Position numbers and translations under genes: made by a program
Part shown: one piece after another, positions 8,057 through 16,554 of the stretch
Numbering within the stretch: position 1 is the first letter of the stretch
How the letters are laid out: each line of letters opens with the position of its first letter
Notes under the pieces: model-generated
The model's input: only the letters and a program-made list of their open reading frames with translations
Databases searched by the model: none
What the model was told of the DNA's origin: nothing
Assembly: GCF_002763455.1 (NCBI RefSeq)
Contig: NZ_NIXK01000003.1
Location: 124,001-188,000 of the forward strand
Length of the DNA stretch: 64,000 nt
Direction: 5' to 3'
Origin: Lentibacillus sediminis
GTDB lineage: Bacteria; Bacillota; Bacilli; Bacillales; Amphibacillaceae

Positions 8057-9028
8057 ATGGATACACACATCAAGATTAAACACACATTAATGGATGAAAG
8101 TACGGTATTACAAATGCTCCCCGGATATGATCTTGGCCCGATTAGCAGCTGCCGCTTTTTGACAAGGGGTTTAAATGACAGCTATCTGATTACGACAGCA
8201 AGGAAGCGTTATATCTATCGGATTTATCGTCATGGGTGGAGGGAGAAAGAAGCGATTCAATTTGAATTGGATGCGTTACGCCACTTGCAGAGCCGTTCTT
8301 TCGCAGCTTCCTTTCCCATTGGCAAACGGGATGGGACCTATCTGACAGAAATCCGTGCACCTGAAGGGCTACGGTTCGGTGTCTTGTTTGCCTATGCAGA
8401 AGGGGAGCGGCCGGAAATTAATCCGGAGAATGCCAGCCTGATCGGCGAGTCACTCGGAAAGCTGCATCAAGTAACTGATGATTTTTCCAGCACAGACGAG
8501 CGCGGCTTTTCGCTGGACCTCAAGCATCTGGTGGATGAGCCTGCCACCTTGGTTTTGCCGGTGATCCGCAAGCTTCTGGGTAAAGAAGTGGAAGGGGCCA
8601 TCAGGGAAATCATGGAAAATCTCAAAACCGAGTTGAACAACAAACATTTGGAAACTGGCTTCTGCCACGGAGATTTTCATAATCATAACTTGCACATTAA
8701 TAAGAGTAAGATCGAGGTTTTCGACTTTGATTGCTGCGGCATAGGGTATCGCGCTTATGATGTGGCGGTGACCTGGTGGAATCTGCTCACCAATTATGGG
8801 CATAAGGAAGAAGCGTGCTGGGAGGCATTTTTAAACGGTTATTTGAGCAGGCGTACGCTGAGTAAGGAGGATCTTGACAGCCTACCGCTGTTCATTACGG
8901 CAAGAAGATTCTGGCTGCTTGGCACGATGCTTGAAAATGATGATGTGTGGGGCACCAACTGGATTAATAAACAGGCACTGGAACTGTTTGCTCTGCAAGT
9001 TAAAACTGATTGGATACGGGAAATATAA
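8057..9028 (+). CDS. aminoglycoside phosphotransferase-family kinase
   Basis: 323 residues of the APH/choline kinase-like fold. The catalytic loop HGDFHNHNLH (about residues 211-220) and the following FDFD metal-binding motif are intact. The N-lobe has SYLITTARKRYIYRIYR. Family members phosphorylate small molecules such as aminoglycosides, homoserine, choline or fructosamine, and the substrate cannot be told here. The start is at ATG 8057, five bases after TTGGAGG; upstream in-frame codons lack a ribosome site. The membrane-protein gene follows after 11 bases, so the pair may be one transcript. Confidence 0.82.
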   Translation: MDTHIKIKHTLMDESTVLQMLPGYDLGPISSCRFLTRGLNDSYLITTARKRYIYRIYRHGWREKEAIQFELDALRHLQSRSFAASFPIGKRDGTYLTEIRAPEGLRFGVLFAYAEGERPEINPENASLIGESLGKLHQVTDDFSSTDERGFSLDLKHLVDEPATLVLPVIRKLLGKEVEGAIREIMENLKTELNNKHLETGFCHGDFHNHNLHINKSKIEVFDFDCCGIGYRAYDVAVTWWNLLTNYGHKEEACWEAFLNGYLSRRTLSKEDLDSLPLFITARRFWLLGTMLENDDVWGTNWINKQALELFALQVKTDWIREI

Positions 9029-9039
9029 GAGGTGGTTAT

Positions 9040-9468
9040 ATGGAAACATTGCCAACAGGCTTTTGGATATTATTCTTTTCTATTTTATTACTGACATTAG
9101 GAACAGCCATCTACTGCTGTTTCAGAAACCGGATGATTTATTGGGCATATGCTGCGATTGTCGTGGCGCTGTTTGTCCCGGTTGCAGGATTGCCGCTTAC
9201 GGCCCAGCGGACAGGAGGCCAGAATGAATGGGATTATCTGATTTCGCTGGTCGGTGAAGGAAGCACGTGGGCAATTCTAATCGGTCTGGGTATGCTGTAT
9301 ATCGTTGCTTGGTGGGTATTATTCTTTATCTATGAGATTCCTTTTCGGGCAATGGTGAATAACATTCGCTCAAGCAGCAAATTGCGGCAGCTGCTGGAAA
9401 AATTGCCTCGCAGAAAACAAGAGAGGGACAGAGGTGAAGACGGCGATGCCAGCGAGAAAGAATCCTAA
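9040..9468 (+). CDS. small membrane protein of unknown function
   Basis: 142 residues with three or four hydrophobic segments (about 9-28, 35-52 and 79-101) and a basic, charged tail (RRKQERDRGEDGD). I do not recognise a family. The ATG at 9040 follows AAGAGGTGG. The gene overlaps the next one by 35 bases in another frame, an unusually long overlap that argues for translational coupling of the two. Confidence 0.6.
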   Translation: METLPTGFWILFFSILLLTLGTAIYCCFRNRMIYWAYAAIVVALFVPVAGLPLTAQRTGGQNEWDYLISLVGEGSTWAILIGLGMLYIVAWWVLFFIYEIPFRAMVNNIRSSSKLRQLLEKLPRRKQERDRGEDGDASEKES

Positions 9469-9910
9469 GTTGCCTTTAACCCAGGAAGAAAGAGAAAACT
9501 TGAGAAAAGCTAAGCTGAAAACTGGTGCTATTCACCAGACAGATGCAAGGCTCTTAGCACAATTACTGCATGTGGAAGAATCGCGGGCAATAGAAATAAA
9601 AGGGCTGGCTGCTTTTCAGCAAGTTCCCTCCATCGGCCACAAGCTTGCAGAAAAACTTGTCTATCAGCTTGGCTTTTATTCCCTGGATGAGATCAGGCAA
9701 GAAGATCCCGGCAATTTATTGAACAGGCTGGAACAAAAACTGGGTGTCTGGACAGATCCTTGTGTAGAAGATCAGATCCGCTGTGTCATCCATTATGCGA
9801 ACAATCCGGACAGCAAGCTGCAATGGTTCTGGTTTACGGAGGAGAGAAAAAACTATCGCGCCAGGCACGGGTATCCTGCTTCCAGGCCGGAAAAAGCGTG
9901 GTATGAGTAA
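9434..9910 (+). CDS. Cdd1-like (pathogenicity locus) helix-hairpin-helix protein
   Basis: 158 residues. The middle contains a helix-hairpin-helix-like region (FQQVPSIGHKLAEKLVYQLG) and the C-terminal half carries the conserved CVEDQIRCVIHYAN...LQWFWFTEERKNYR part typical of the Cdd1 family first named from a Clostridioides difficile locus. HhH motifs suggest DNA binding, but no activity has been shown to my knowledge. GTG 9434 is preceded by GAGAGG at proper spacing inside the upstream gene; an internal ATG at 9446 is possible. Confidence 0.72.
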   Translation: MKTAMPARKNPKLPLTQEERENLRKAKLKTGAIHQTDARLLAQLLHVEESRAIEIKGLAAFQQVPSIGHKLAEKLVYQLGFYSLDEIRQEDPGNLLNRLEQKLGVWTDPCVEDQIRCVIHYANNPDSKLQWFWFTEERKNYRARHGYPASRPEKAWYE

Positions 9911-9927
9911 GGAAAGGAGAAGAAGTT

Positions 9928-10485
9928 TTGAGGCGCTACGAGACCGAGAGATTAACAGTAAGAGATATCGAATTGGATGATGCTGGATTAATTGAGAAGT
10001 ATGCCAGTGACTATGATTTGGCCAAAACAACATTAAACATTCCCCATCCTTATCCAAAAGGTTCAGCAAAGGAATTTGTAACAGCCTCTTTGCAAGCGCA
10101 AGAGGAAGGCAAACTGCTAATTCTTGCTGTAACGGTGAAACCGGAAAATGAATTCATTGGTTTAATAAACTTAAATATAAATAAGGTCTTCAACCGGGCG
10201 GAGCTTGGCTATTGGATTGCAAAACCTTTCTGGGGTAAGGGATTTGGCACAGAAGCAGCTAAAGAAATAGTACGAGTCGGTTTTGAAGAACTGAAGCTAA
10301 ATAGAATCTATGCCCAAGCATTTACAACAAACCCTGGTTCCTACCGAATCATGGAAAAGGTCGGGCTGAAACACGAGGGAATTTTAAAGGAACATGTAAA
10401 GCGGAATGGAGATTACTTTGATATAAAGGTGTATGGCATGACGAAGAGTGAATACAATTTGCTCAAAAACCAGGCAAGATTCTAG
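9928..10485 (+). CDS. GNAT-family N-acetyltransferase (RimJ/RimL type)
   Basis: 185 residues starting at TTG with AAGGAGAAG upstream. The layout follows the RimJ/RimL group: N-terminal ETERLTVRDIE, a central ELGYWIAKPFWGKGFGTEAA segment with the acetyl-CoA-binding loop, then NRIYAQAFTTNPGSYRIMEKVGLKHEG. It would transfer acetyl from acetyl-CoA to an amino group of a protein N-terminus or small molecule. The substrate is unknown. It lies 17 bases after the Cdd1-like gene and may share its transcript. Confidence 0.87.
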   Translation: MRRYETERLTVRDIELDDAGLIEKYASDYDLAKTTLNIPHPYPKGSAKEFVTASLQAQEEGKLLILAVTVKPENEFIGLINLNINKVFNRAELGYWIAKPFWGKGFGTEAAKEIVRVGFEELKLNRIYAQAFTTNPGSYRIMEKVGLKHEGILKEHVKRNGDYFDIKVYGMTKSEYNLLKNQARF

Positions 10486-10520
10486 TGGTGCGTTTGTTTT
10501 TATAACACGGAGGAGATACT

Positions 10521-11117
10521 ATGATCAGCAGCCTAGCGGAAAACTGGAAAGATAGTTGTACGCCTGCTAATTTCATTGGTGCCGGTTCCACTCGGAGAGT
10601 TTACCGGCACGGTGAGTATGTTGTGAAAATACATATGCATCCAATGGGACATCAGCAATCCATCAGAGAGGAAGAACTTTATGACTATATGAACGAGAAT
10701 GGACTTGGCCACCTGTTTGCCCCTGTGTATCTGGTGAATGAACATATTTGCATTCAGAGATACTACGAACCGATACCGATGGTAGATCACCAAACGTTTG
10801 ACCTGACAGAACGTGACGGCGATTGGGTGATCCCGGAGAAGTATGAGCAATGTTTGCAGATGCTCGATCAGGAATTCGATGCGTTTGATTTGAAGGACAG
10901 CAGCAATTACGGTTTAAATGAAAAGAGAGAGCTGGTGTTCATTGATTACGGTATGACCAAAAAGCTCTATGAACAAGCATGGGTTCCTGCAGCAGAGCGT
11001 GGGGATGTTCCACAGATTGATGTCCTGCCCTGTCTGGTCTGCGGTATAGAAAAAGAAATCCGTCTGTACGGGGAAAAAGACACCGATAAACGCTGTCTGG
11101 AATGTGGTAAAGTGTAG
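10521..11117 (+). CDS. protein-kinase-like protein with C-terminal zinc ribbon
   Basis: 198 residues. Kinase-like features are present but trimmed: a glycine-rich loop IGAGSTRRVYRHGEYVVKIH with a probable ATP Lys near residue 37, a catalytic-loop-like DLKDSSNYG (about 130-138) without the usual His, and FIDYG in place of DFG. The last 35 residues hold CLVCG and CLECG, a zinc ribbon not normally attached to such a core. The protein is much shorter than a full kinase (about 260 residues). It may be a phage-type or small-molecule kinase, or a pseudokinase. A good GGAGGAG precedes the ATG. Confidence 0.6.
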   Translation: MISSLAENWKDSCTPANFIGAGSTRRVYRHGEYVVKIHMHPMGHQQSIREEELYDYMNENGLGHLFAPVYLVNEHICIQRYYEPIPMVDHQTFDLTERDGDWVIPEKYEQCLQMLDQEFDAFDLKDSSNYGLNEKRELVFIDYGMTKKLYEQAWVPAAERGDVPQIDVLPCLVCGIEKEIRLYGEKDTDKRCLECGKV

Positions 11118-11126
11118 GAGGAAAAA

Positions 11127-11687
11127 ATGAAAACCGAGAAAGAAAAAATGCTTCTGGGAGAACGGTACCGGCCAGATGACCCGGAACTCGCGTCAGATCA
11201 ATTGCAGGCAAAACGGTTAACCAGATTGTTTAACGAAACGAAAGAAACGGAATTGGACAAAAGAACGGACCTGCTGAAAGAATTGTTTGGCTCCACTGGA
11301 GAAAAGCTGTTTATCGAACCTGATTTCCGCTGTGATTATGGTTACAATATTCATGTCGGCGATAATTTTTATGCCAACTTTCATTGTGTTTTTTTGGACA
11401 TTTGCGAAATTCGAATTGGCGCAAATTGTTTTATGGCGCCGGGTGTTCATATTTATACAGCCGCTCACCCGCTTGATCCGACTGAGCGCAACAGTGGGGT
11501 GGAATTCGGCAAACCGGTCACGATTGGAGATAATGTCTGGATTGGTGGAGGGTCGATCGTGAACCCCGGAGTCGATATCGGCAATAATGCCGTGATAGGC
11601 TCAGGATCTGTCATCACAAAAGATGTGCCTGATCATGTGGTGGTGGCTGGAAATCCTGCAAGGGTGATAAAAGAATTGGATGGTTAG
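11127..11687 (+). CDS. maa: maltose O-acetyltransferase-type hexapeptide transferase
   Basis: 186 residues. An N-terminal Maa domain ([18 protein letters not shown]) is followed by a left-handed beta helix of hexapeptide repeats, with the catalytic His in the AAHPLDP motif and the [10 protein letters not shown] and [19 protein letters not shown] end of this family. It acetylates sugars such as maltose or glucose from acetyl-CoA. GGAGGAAAAA precedes the ATG. The stop overlaps the stop of the convergent DUF421 gene by three bases (11684-11687), leaving no room for a terminator. Confidence 0.88.
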   Translation: MKTEKEKMLLGERYRPDDPELASDQLQAKRLTRLFNETKETELDKRTDLLKELFGSTGEKLFIEPDFRCDYGYNIHVGDNFYANFHCVFLDICEIRIGANCFMAPGVHIYTAAHPLDPTERNSGVEFGKPVTIGDNVWIGGGSIVNPGVDIGNNAVIGSGSVITKDVPDHVVVAGNPARVIKELDG

Positions 11688-12376
11688 CTGTCATTTTCTT
11701 TTTGATCAATATGAAGCGTGCCATCCTGCTGCACTTCAGCGTAAAATACTTCGACAACAGAGGTTATACCGGCATGCTGCAGCTGCTGGTTAAGCCATGA
11801 CTCGCCAAGGTTGAGTTTGGCCAAATTAGTGTGATGTATTTTTCCGTCAAGGATCAGCGCTGTCGGGATCGGGAAGATTTTTGCTTGGGTAACATTTCCG
11901 CTGCTCTTTTTAGTGAGCGGCTGGGCAAGCTCGTTTTTGAGAACGGAGAGTTTACCGTTTGTTTCAAAGATGGCGTAATCCACATCCTTTATCGAAAAAA
12001 CATCTTTTTCTCGAAGCATGGCGTTTAACTCTTCAAGATCCAAACGGGTTTTTCTTAATGTATCCTCAGCAATTCTCCCTTCTCTGATCACAATTTGCGG
12101 ATCTCCCGTCGTTATCTTTCTTAATCTGTGTGACTTAATATCCCCATAACCCAACAGGAGGGTGAAAATCGCCCATCCGACAAGTGCGATCAGTCCATTG
12201 CGGATAGACACATCGCTGAAGATGACAAGGCTGGCACTGATGGATCCAATCGCAATAGCGGAAACAAAATTAAAAAAAGTCATCTGGCTGATTTCTTTAC
12301 TCCCCATGATCCTGGTGAGTGTGAATAATACGAAGAAACCAAGCGTTATTCGAAGCAGTAATTCCGCAAGCCCCAT
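11684..12376 (-). CDS. DUF421 (YetF-like) membrane protein
   Basis: 230 residues with the chosen start. Three transmembrane helices occupy about residues 1-90 ([20 protein letters not shown] first), followed by the cytosolic DUF421 domain with [18 protein letters not shown] and [15 protein letters not shown]. Proteins of this group are widespread in Bacilli; some are spore-associated, but their function is not known. ATG 12376 is preceded on the minus strand by AAGGGGGAG at six bases; an ORF extension to 12502 has no ribosome site and runs into the csaA promoter region. It is divergent from csaA. Confidence 0.82.
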   Translation of the reverse strand: MGLAELLLRITLGFFVLFTLTRIMGSKEISQMTFFNFVSAIAIGSISASLVIFSDVSIRNGLIALVGWAIFTLLLGYGDIKSHRLRKITTGDPQIVIREGRIAEDTLRKTRLDLEELNAMLREKDVFSIKDVDYAIFETNGKLSVLKNELAQPLTKKSSGNVTQAKIFPIPTALILDGKIHHTNLAKLNLGESWLNQQLQHAGITSVVEVFYAEVQQDGTLHIDQKENDS

Positions 12377-12467
12377 GCTGTACTCCCCCTTATCCATATA
12401 CGGTACAATAGGTTGTACAGCTTTGAGTTTATTATTCCAAGAGCGATTTAAAAATGGAGGGATTATA

Positions 12468-12797
12468 ATGGCAACCATTGAAGATTTTAAAGGCCTGGAC
12501 ATCCGAATAGGGACGGTGATAAAAGCAGAGCCATTTCCGGAGGCAAAAAAACCTGCAACTAAACTGGAGATAGATTTTGGTGAAGTTGGGGTAAAACAGT
12601 CTTCCGCTCAAATTACTAAGCGCTATGAGCCAAAACAGCTCATCGGTCGTCAGGTGGTCGCCGTGGTTAATTTTCCGCCAAGAAGAATTGCCGGGTTTAA
12701 GTCAGAGGTGCTTATCCTCGGGGGCGTCGAAAAAGAGGGGGATGTTGTGCTGCTCAGACCGGATGATCTCGTGGAAAATGGGACATCGGTTTCCTGA
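12468..12797 (+). CDS. csaA: CsaA, tRNA-binding-domain chaperone
   Basis: 109 residues, the standard CsaA length, with the complete EMAP/Trbp111-like OB fold: DIRIGTVIKAEPFPEAKKPATKL, then SSAQIT and NFPPRRIAGFKSEVL. B. subtilis CsaA is a dimer with chaperone-like activity that interacts with SecA and preproteins; the fold is also a tRNA-binding module. TGGAGG at 12455-12460 precedes the ATG by seven bases, so the gene starts here although the frame is open for another 300 bases upstream. Confidence 0.93.
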   Translation: MATIEDFKGLDIRIGTVIKAEPFPEAKKPATKLEIDFGEVGVKQSSAQITKRYEPKQLIGRQVVAVVNFPPRRIAGFKSEVLILGGVEKEGDVVLLRPDDLVENGTSVS

Positions 12798-12838
12798 TTG
12801 ATTTTATTTGTTTGGAAGAAATGTTGATTGGAAAGAAA

Positions 12839-13010
12839 GAAGCCCCCATGCCTGAAAGCACCGGGGGCTTCGGACAGTCCGGCAAAAGGGGGGAAGGCGT
12901 CTCCCCCTGATGGGACTTGCAGTTAGTTAACCGCACACAGAAGTTTCAAACATGTTTTTACATTATATTTAAAATGGCCTGGCATGCCCGCTTTTTCTCA
13001 CGGGCATTTT
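12839..13010 (+). terminator. two hairpins between csaA and the convergent oxidoreductase gene
   Basis: GAAGCCCCC (12839-12847) pairs perfectly with GGGGGCTTC (12863-12871) but lacks a T run. A second hairpin, ATGCCCG (12984-12990) with CGGGCAT (13001-13007), is followed by TTT only. Together they probably end transcription from one or both sides. Confidence 0.5.
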
Positions 13011-13038
13011 AAGAAGGCCGGTTTTGTCCGAAAAGCAC

Positions 13039-13974
13039 CTACTTTATTTTAATTACAATTTTCCCTCTGGCATGTCCGGATTCGCTGTGCGCATGAGCTT
13101 CTTTCAGCCCTTCTTCAGAAAACGGGAAGGTTTTGCCGATTTGTGCGCTGATTTTCCCGCTTTCAAGCAATTTAGCCATTTCCGCAAGCTGGCCGCCATC
13201 CGGTTCCAGCCAGTGAAAGCCTGCTTTGATTCCTTTTTCCTCCGCGAGCTCTTCATTTGGCGGCTCGGCAATCGACACGAGGGTACCACCTTTTTTCAGT
13301 ATCTGGAAACTTTTTTGCTGAACCTCGCCGCCCAAGGTATCGAGCACAATATCATAATCATTCAGTTCCTTTTCGAAGTCCGTTTCCTGATAGTTGATAA
13401 ATTCATCCACACCTAATGATGTTAGAAAGTCTGCATTTTTTCCGCTTGCGGTCGAGGCTACTGTGGCTCCGAGATGTTTTGCCAGCTGTATCGCAAAACT
13501 GCCGACTCCGCCAGATCCTGCATGAATCAGCACACGGTCTCCTTGTTTGATCGCTGAGAAATCCACCAGACACTGCCAGGCGGTCAACCCGGCCAGCGGA
13601 ACAGCGGCTGCTTCTTCAAAAGAAATGGACTCCGGTATTTTCGCCAGCAGATGCTCATCCACTGCCGTAAATTCTGCATAAGTGCCGTTTTCCGTTGTCT
13701 CTGGACGAGCAAAGACTTTATCACCAGGCGAAAAACGCGTCACACTGCTTCCGGTTTCCTTAACTGTTCCGGCTGCGTCCCAGCCAAGAATAATCGGGAA
13801 CGTAAAAGGAAGCTTTTCCTGCAGGTAACCCTCCCTTACCTTCCAGTCAATTGGATTAATAGATGTGGCGTGCAATTCCAGCAAAACTTGATTATCCTTG
13901 ATAGCAGGAGCAGCTACCTCTGTTTCGGTCAGCTGCCCGCTGGAACCATATTCATTGATAATAACAGCTTTCAT
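13039..13974 (-). CDS. NADP-dependent quinone oxidoreductase-like MDR protein
   Basis: 311 residues of the medium-chain dehydrogenase/reductase superfamily, without the cysteine set of zinc alcohol dehydrogenases. The GroES-like N-terminal half contains SINPIDWKVREG and GWDAAGTV. The nucleotide-binding half has the HAGSGGVGSFAIQLAKHLG loop (about 149-167), and a short YhfP/QorA-type C-terminus follows. It would reduce quinones or alpha,beta-unsaturated carbonyls with NADPH; the substrate is unknown. AAAGGAG precedes the ATG on the minus strand. It is divergent from the deoxyinosine glycosylase gene. Confidence 0.86.
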   Translation of the reverse strand: MKAVIINEYGSSGQLTETEVAAPAIKDNQVLLELHATSINPIDWKVREGYLQEKLPFTFPIILGWDAAGTVKETGSSVTRFSPGDKVFARPETTENGTYAEFTAVDEHLLAKIPESISFEEAAAVPLAGLTAWQCLVDFSAIKQGDRVLIHAGSGGVGSFAIQLAKHLGATVASTASGKNADFLTSLGVDEFINYQETDFEKELNDYDIVLDTLGGEVQQKSFQILKKGGTLVSIAEPPNEELAEEKGIKAGFHWLEPDGGQLAEMAKLLESGKISAQIGKTFPFSEEGLKEAHAHSESGHARGKIVIKIK

Positions 13975-14061
13975 ATAGAAAACTCCTTTCCACTTTAATG
14001 TCGTCTCTTCTGTTTTTCCCGTTTGGTTAGGGGTATAACCATCTATGAAAGGAGAATGCCA

Positions 14062-14568
14062 ATGTCCGACAAAATTTATTCATTTCCCCCTGTGCTGCCG
14101 GAGCGGCCGCGGGTGCTGATTCTCGGATCTATGCCTGGGGGAGTTTCGCTGGAAAAACAGCAATACTATGGAAATCCGCGCAATCATTTCTGGAAGATCC
14201 TCTTCAATCTGTTTCACTCGGAGAAAATAGAAGGTTATGAGGGAAGGCTGGAATTTTTAAAGCAAAAAGGGATTGCTCTGTGGGATTCGATTGGTTCTTG
14301 TTATCGGGAAGGTAGTCTTGATGCTAACATTCAGGCAGAGGAGCCAAATGATATTGCCGGATTGCTCAGCCAGCATCCGACGATTCGCCTGATCGCATGC
14401 AATGGCACAAAGTCTTATCAGACCTTTCGTAAAAATTTCCCGGAAATAATACGAGGAGAAACAGAAGTATTAAAAATGCCTTCCACCAGTCCAATACCCG
14501 GAAAATATACAAAAACATTTGACGGAAAAGTGGAAGAGTGGAAGCGGATATTGGCTTACCTGGATTAA
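14062..14568 (+). CDS. DNA-deoxyinosine glycosylase (uracil-DNA glycosylase superfamily)
   Basis: 168 residues. The N-terminal LILGSMPGGVSLEKQQYYGNP motif, including GNPRNHFW, and the later MPSTSPIPG segment match the DNA-deoxyinosine (hypoxanthine) glycosylase group of the UDG superfamily. The enzyme would remove deaminated adenine (hypoxanthine) from DNA to start base-excision repair. AAAGGAG at 14048-14054 gives seven-base spacing to ATG 14062; the earlier ATG at 14056 is too close. Confidence 0.82.
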   Translation: MSDKIYSFPPVLPERPRVLILGSMPGGVSLEKQQYYGNPRNHFWKILFNLFHSEKIEGYEGRLEFLKQKGIALWDSIGSCYREGSLDANIQAEEPNDIAGLLSQHPTIRLIACNGTKSYQTFRKNFPEIIRGETEVLKMPSTSPIPGKYTKTFDGKVEEWKRILAYLD

Positions 14569-14632
14569 TCAACGCACACGGCCTGCGAATGGCAAAATTA
14601 TTATGATAAAATAGAAAAAAGGAGGACTTTTA

Positions 14633-15922
14633 ATGACGAAAACATTACAGGACGATTTACTGAAAACATATCAATCAAATCTGGACAAAGACGGGGTTTC
14701 AGGGGAACGTTTGGCCCGCCGGCTTGGTGAACTGGCTCTGATCGGTCTGACCGGCGAGAATGGTTCCAACCGTCCCGGCTATTCCCAAGAGGAAAAACAG
14801 GCCAAAGAACTGATCAAAACCTGGATGTCGGAAGCGGGACTTACGGTAAGAGAAGACGGGGCCGGCAACGTGTTTGGCAGGCTGGCCGGAAAGAATGATG
14901 AAAAGCCAGCCATCCTGAGCGGCTCTCATGTGGACAGCGTGCCAAATGGAGGACATTTTGACGGACCGCTTGGTGTGTTGTCCGCCCTGGAGGTAGCCGA
15001 AGCTTGGAAAGATACGGGTTACCAGCCGGAGAAACCGTATGAAGTCGTAATTTTTTCCGACGAAGAAGGCTCCCGGTTTAATGGCGGCCTGAACGGCAGT
15101 GAGGCAATGATCGGTAATGTGGATATGGATAAAAAACGTGAACTGCAGGATGCTGCCGGAAAAAGTTTTGATGAAGTACTAAGACAAGTCGGCCTCAGTG
15201 CAGATAGTTTTGCAGATGCGGCGCGAGATCTAAAAGAGATTGAGTTGTTTGTGGAAGTACATATCGAACAGGGCAAGCAACTGGAAAAAGAACAGCTGCC
15301 ATGTGGAATCGTTACCGGAATTGCAGGCCCGTGCTGGCTGGAAATGACGTTTGAGGGGAATGCCGGTCATGCAGGAAACACGCCAATGAATGACCGCCAG
15401 GATGCCTTGGTGGCTGCAGGTGATTTTATCCATCTGATTTCCGGTCTTCCTGAAGAAGTGAGTGATTCAGCGGTTGCGACCGTCGGCAAAATGGAAGTCC
15501 GGCCAAATGGGGTGAATGTCATCCCGGGCAGTGTCCAGCTCTATGTTGATATCCGCGATATCTACCGGGAAACCCGTGATAAATTGGTCGACAAGATTCG
15601 AGATGCAAGTATCCAAATTGCGAAGAATCATGGTGTTACGGTGAAAGACAACGTTACATTGCGAGTGGATCCAGTGCCAATTGCTGAAGAAACCCAGCAG
15701 CAGCTTGCAGATGCATTTAGAGAAAACGGTCTAAAATCATACAAATTGCCAAGCGGTGCCGGCCATGATGCGATGATCATCGGGGATCAGCTGCCGGTCG
15801 CCATGCTGTTTGTCCAAAGCAAAGACGGCATCAGCCACAACCCCGCGGAATGGTCTGATTTAAGTGACTGTGTGCAATCGATTCATGTACTGAAATCCTT
15901 TTTGGAATCGAGACAAAACTAA
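14633..15922 (+). CDS. M20-family amidohydrolase (allantoate / N-carbamoyl-L-amino acid hydrolase type)
   Basis: 429 residues, the family's usual size. The dinuclear metal site is visible: GSHVDSVPNGGHFDG (first His and the bridging Asp), SDEEGSRF (two Glu), EVHIEQG (His near residue 208) and the C-terminal ISHNPAE His. It hydrolyses the carbamoyl or ureido C-N bond of allantoate, ureidoglycine or N-carbamoyl amino acids; which one cannot be read. No other purine-catabolism gene is adjacent. An extended TGATAAAAT -10 and AAAAGGAGG precede the ATG. The DinB gene follows after 19 bases. Confidence 0.88.
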   Translation: MTKTLQDDLLKTYQSNLDKDGVSGERLARRLGELALIGLTGENGSNRPGYSQEEKQAKELIKTWMSEAGLTVREDGAGNVFGRLAGKNDEKPAILSGSHVDSVPNGGHFDGPLGVLSALEVAEAWKDTGYQPEKPYEVVIFSDEEGSRFNGGLNGSEAMIGNVDMDKKRELQDAAGKSFDEVLRQVGLSADSFADAARDLKEIELFVEVHIEQGKQLEKEQLPCGIVTGIAGPCWLEMTFEGNAGHAGNTPMNDRQDALVAAGDFIHLISGLPEEVSDSAVATVGKMEVRPNGVNVIPGSVQLYVDIRDIYRETRDKLVDKIRDASIQIAKNHGVTVKDNVTLRVDPVPIAEETQQQLADAFRENGLKSYKLPSGAGHDAMIIGDQLPVAMLFVQSKDGISHNPAEWSDLSDCVQSIHVLKSFLESRQN

Positions 15923-15941
15923 AAATTGGGGAGGGAAGAAG

Positions 15942-16430
15942 ATGCAAGTGAATGAAAAAGCACGTGGGGAACTGCTTAAAGAGGTAAACGGATTATCGGA
16001 TGAGGTGGTTAACCAAAAATTGGCAGCCGATCAGTGGTCGATCAAACAAGTACTGGAACATTTATATTTGATGGAAGCCACGGTGACCAGAACGATTGAA
16101 AAGCAGCTGGCAAATGGGGAAGCAACAGAAGCAAAGGAAAAACCGATTGAACGGACGGTGAACCGGAAGACCAAAGTCGATGCCCCGGAATATCTTGTGC
16201 CAAGTGAAGATTTCCGCACACTTGAAGAGTTAAAGAAAAAGCTGGCGGCAACGCACCAGGGACTTTCCGACCTGGAGAACCGCACAAACAATCAGGACCT
16301 TGAAGCAAAAACCTTCCCACATCCGGCGTTTGGAGATTTAAGTCTGAAACAATGGATTCCGTTTGTAGGTTATCATGAAATGCGTCACACGGAACAAATC
16401 AAAGAGGTAAAAGTTGAGCTCGGTGTGTAG
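15942..16430 (+). CDS. DinB-family (DinB_2) four-helix protein
   Basis: 162 residues. The pattern fits the DinB/YfiT metal-dependent fold: LAADQWSIKQVLEHLY with a metal His, and a C-terminal GYHEMRHTEQI with two more. Many members act in bacillithiol chemistry or as thiol transferases; this one's activity is unknown. GGAGGGAAGAAG precedes the ATG. It lies 19 bases after the amidohydrolase gene and probably shares its mRNA. Confidence 0.85.
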   Translation: MQVNEKARGELLKEVNGLSDEVVNQKLAADQWSIKQVLEHLYLMEATVTRTIEKQLANGEATEAKEKPIERTVNRKTKVDAPEYLVPSEDFRTLEELKKKLAATHQGLSDLENRTNNQDLEAKTFPHPAFGDLSLKQWIPFVGYHEMRHTEQIKEVKVELGV

Positions 16431-16554
16431 AGCAGGATTTTCCGGATAAGTCACATAATTTTCCAAGGATTGTAAAGAAGTACCACTAAAAAAGTCCCCT
16501 AAACACGTGAGTTTTCTAGTATAATAGATGTAATGTATGCGGGAAAGGGGGCCA

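Noticed and set aside
12162-12467. possible 102-residue N-terminal extension of csaA
   Set aside because: The frame is open only because the minus-strand DUF421 gene lies opposite; CsaA is about 110 residues and a good ribosome site sits just before ATG 12468.
12754-12936. 60-codon minus-strand frame after csaA
   Set aside because: It overlaps the GC-rich hairpin and the end of csaA and has no ribosome site.
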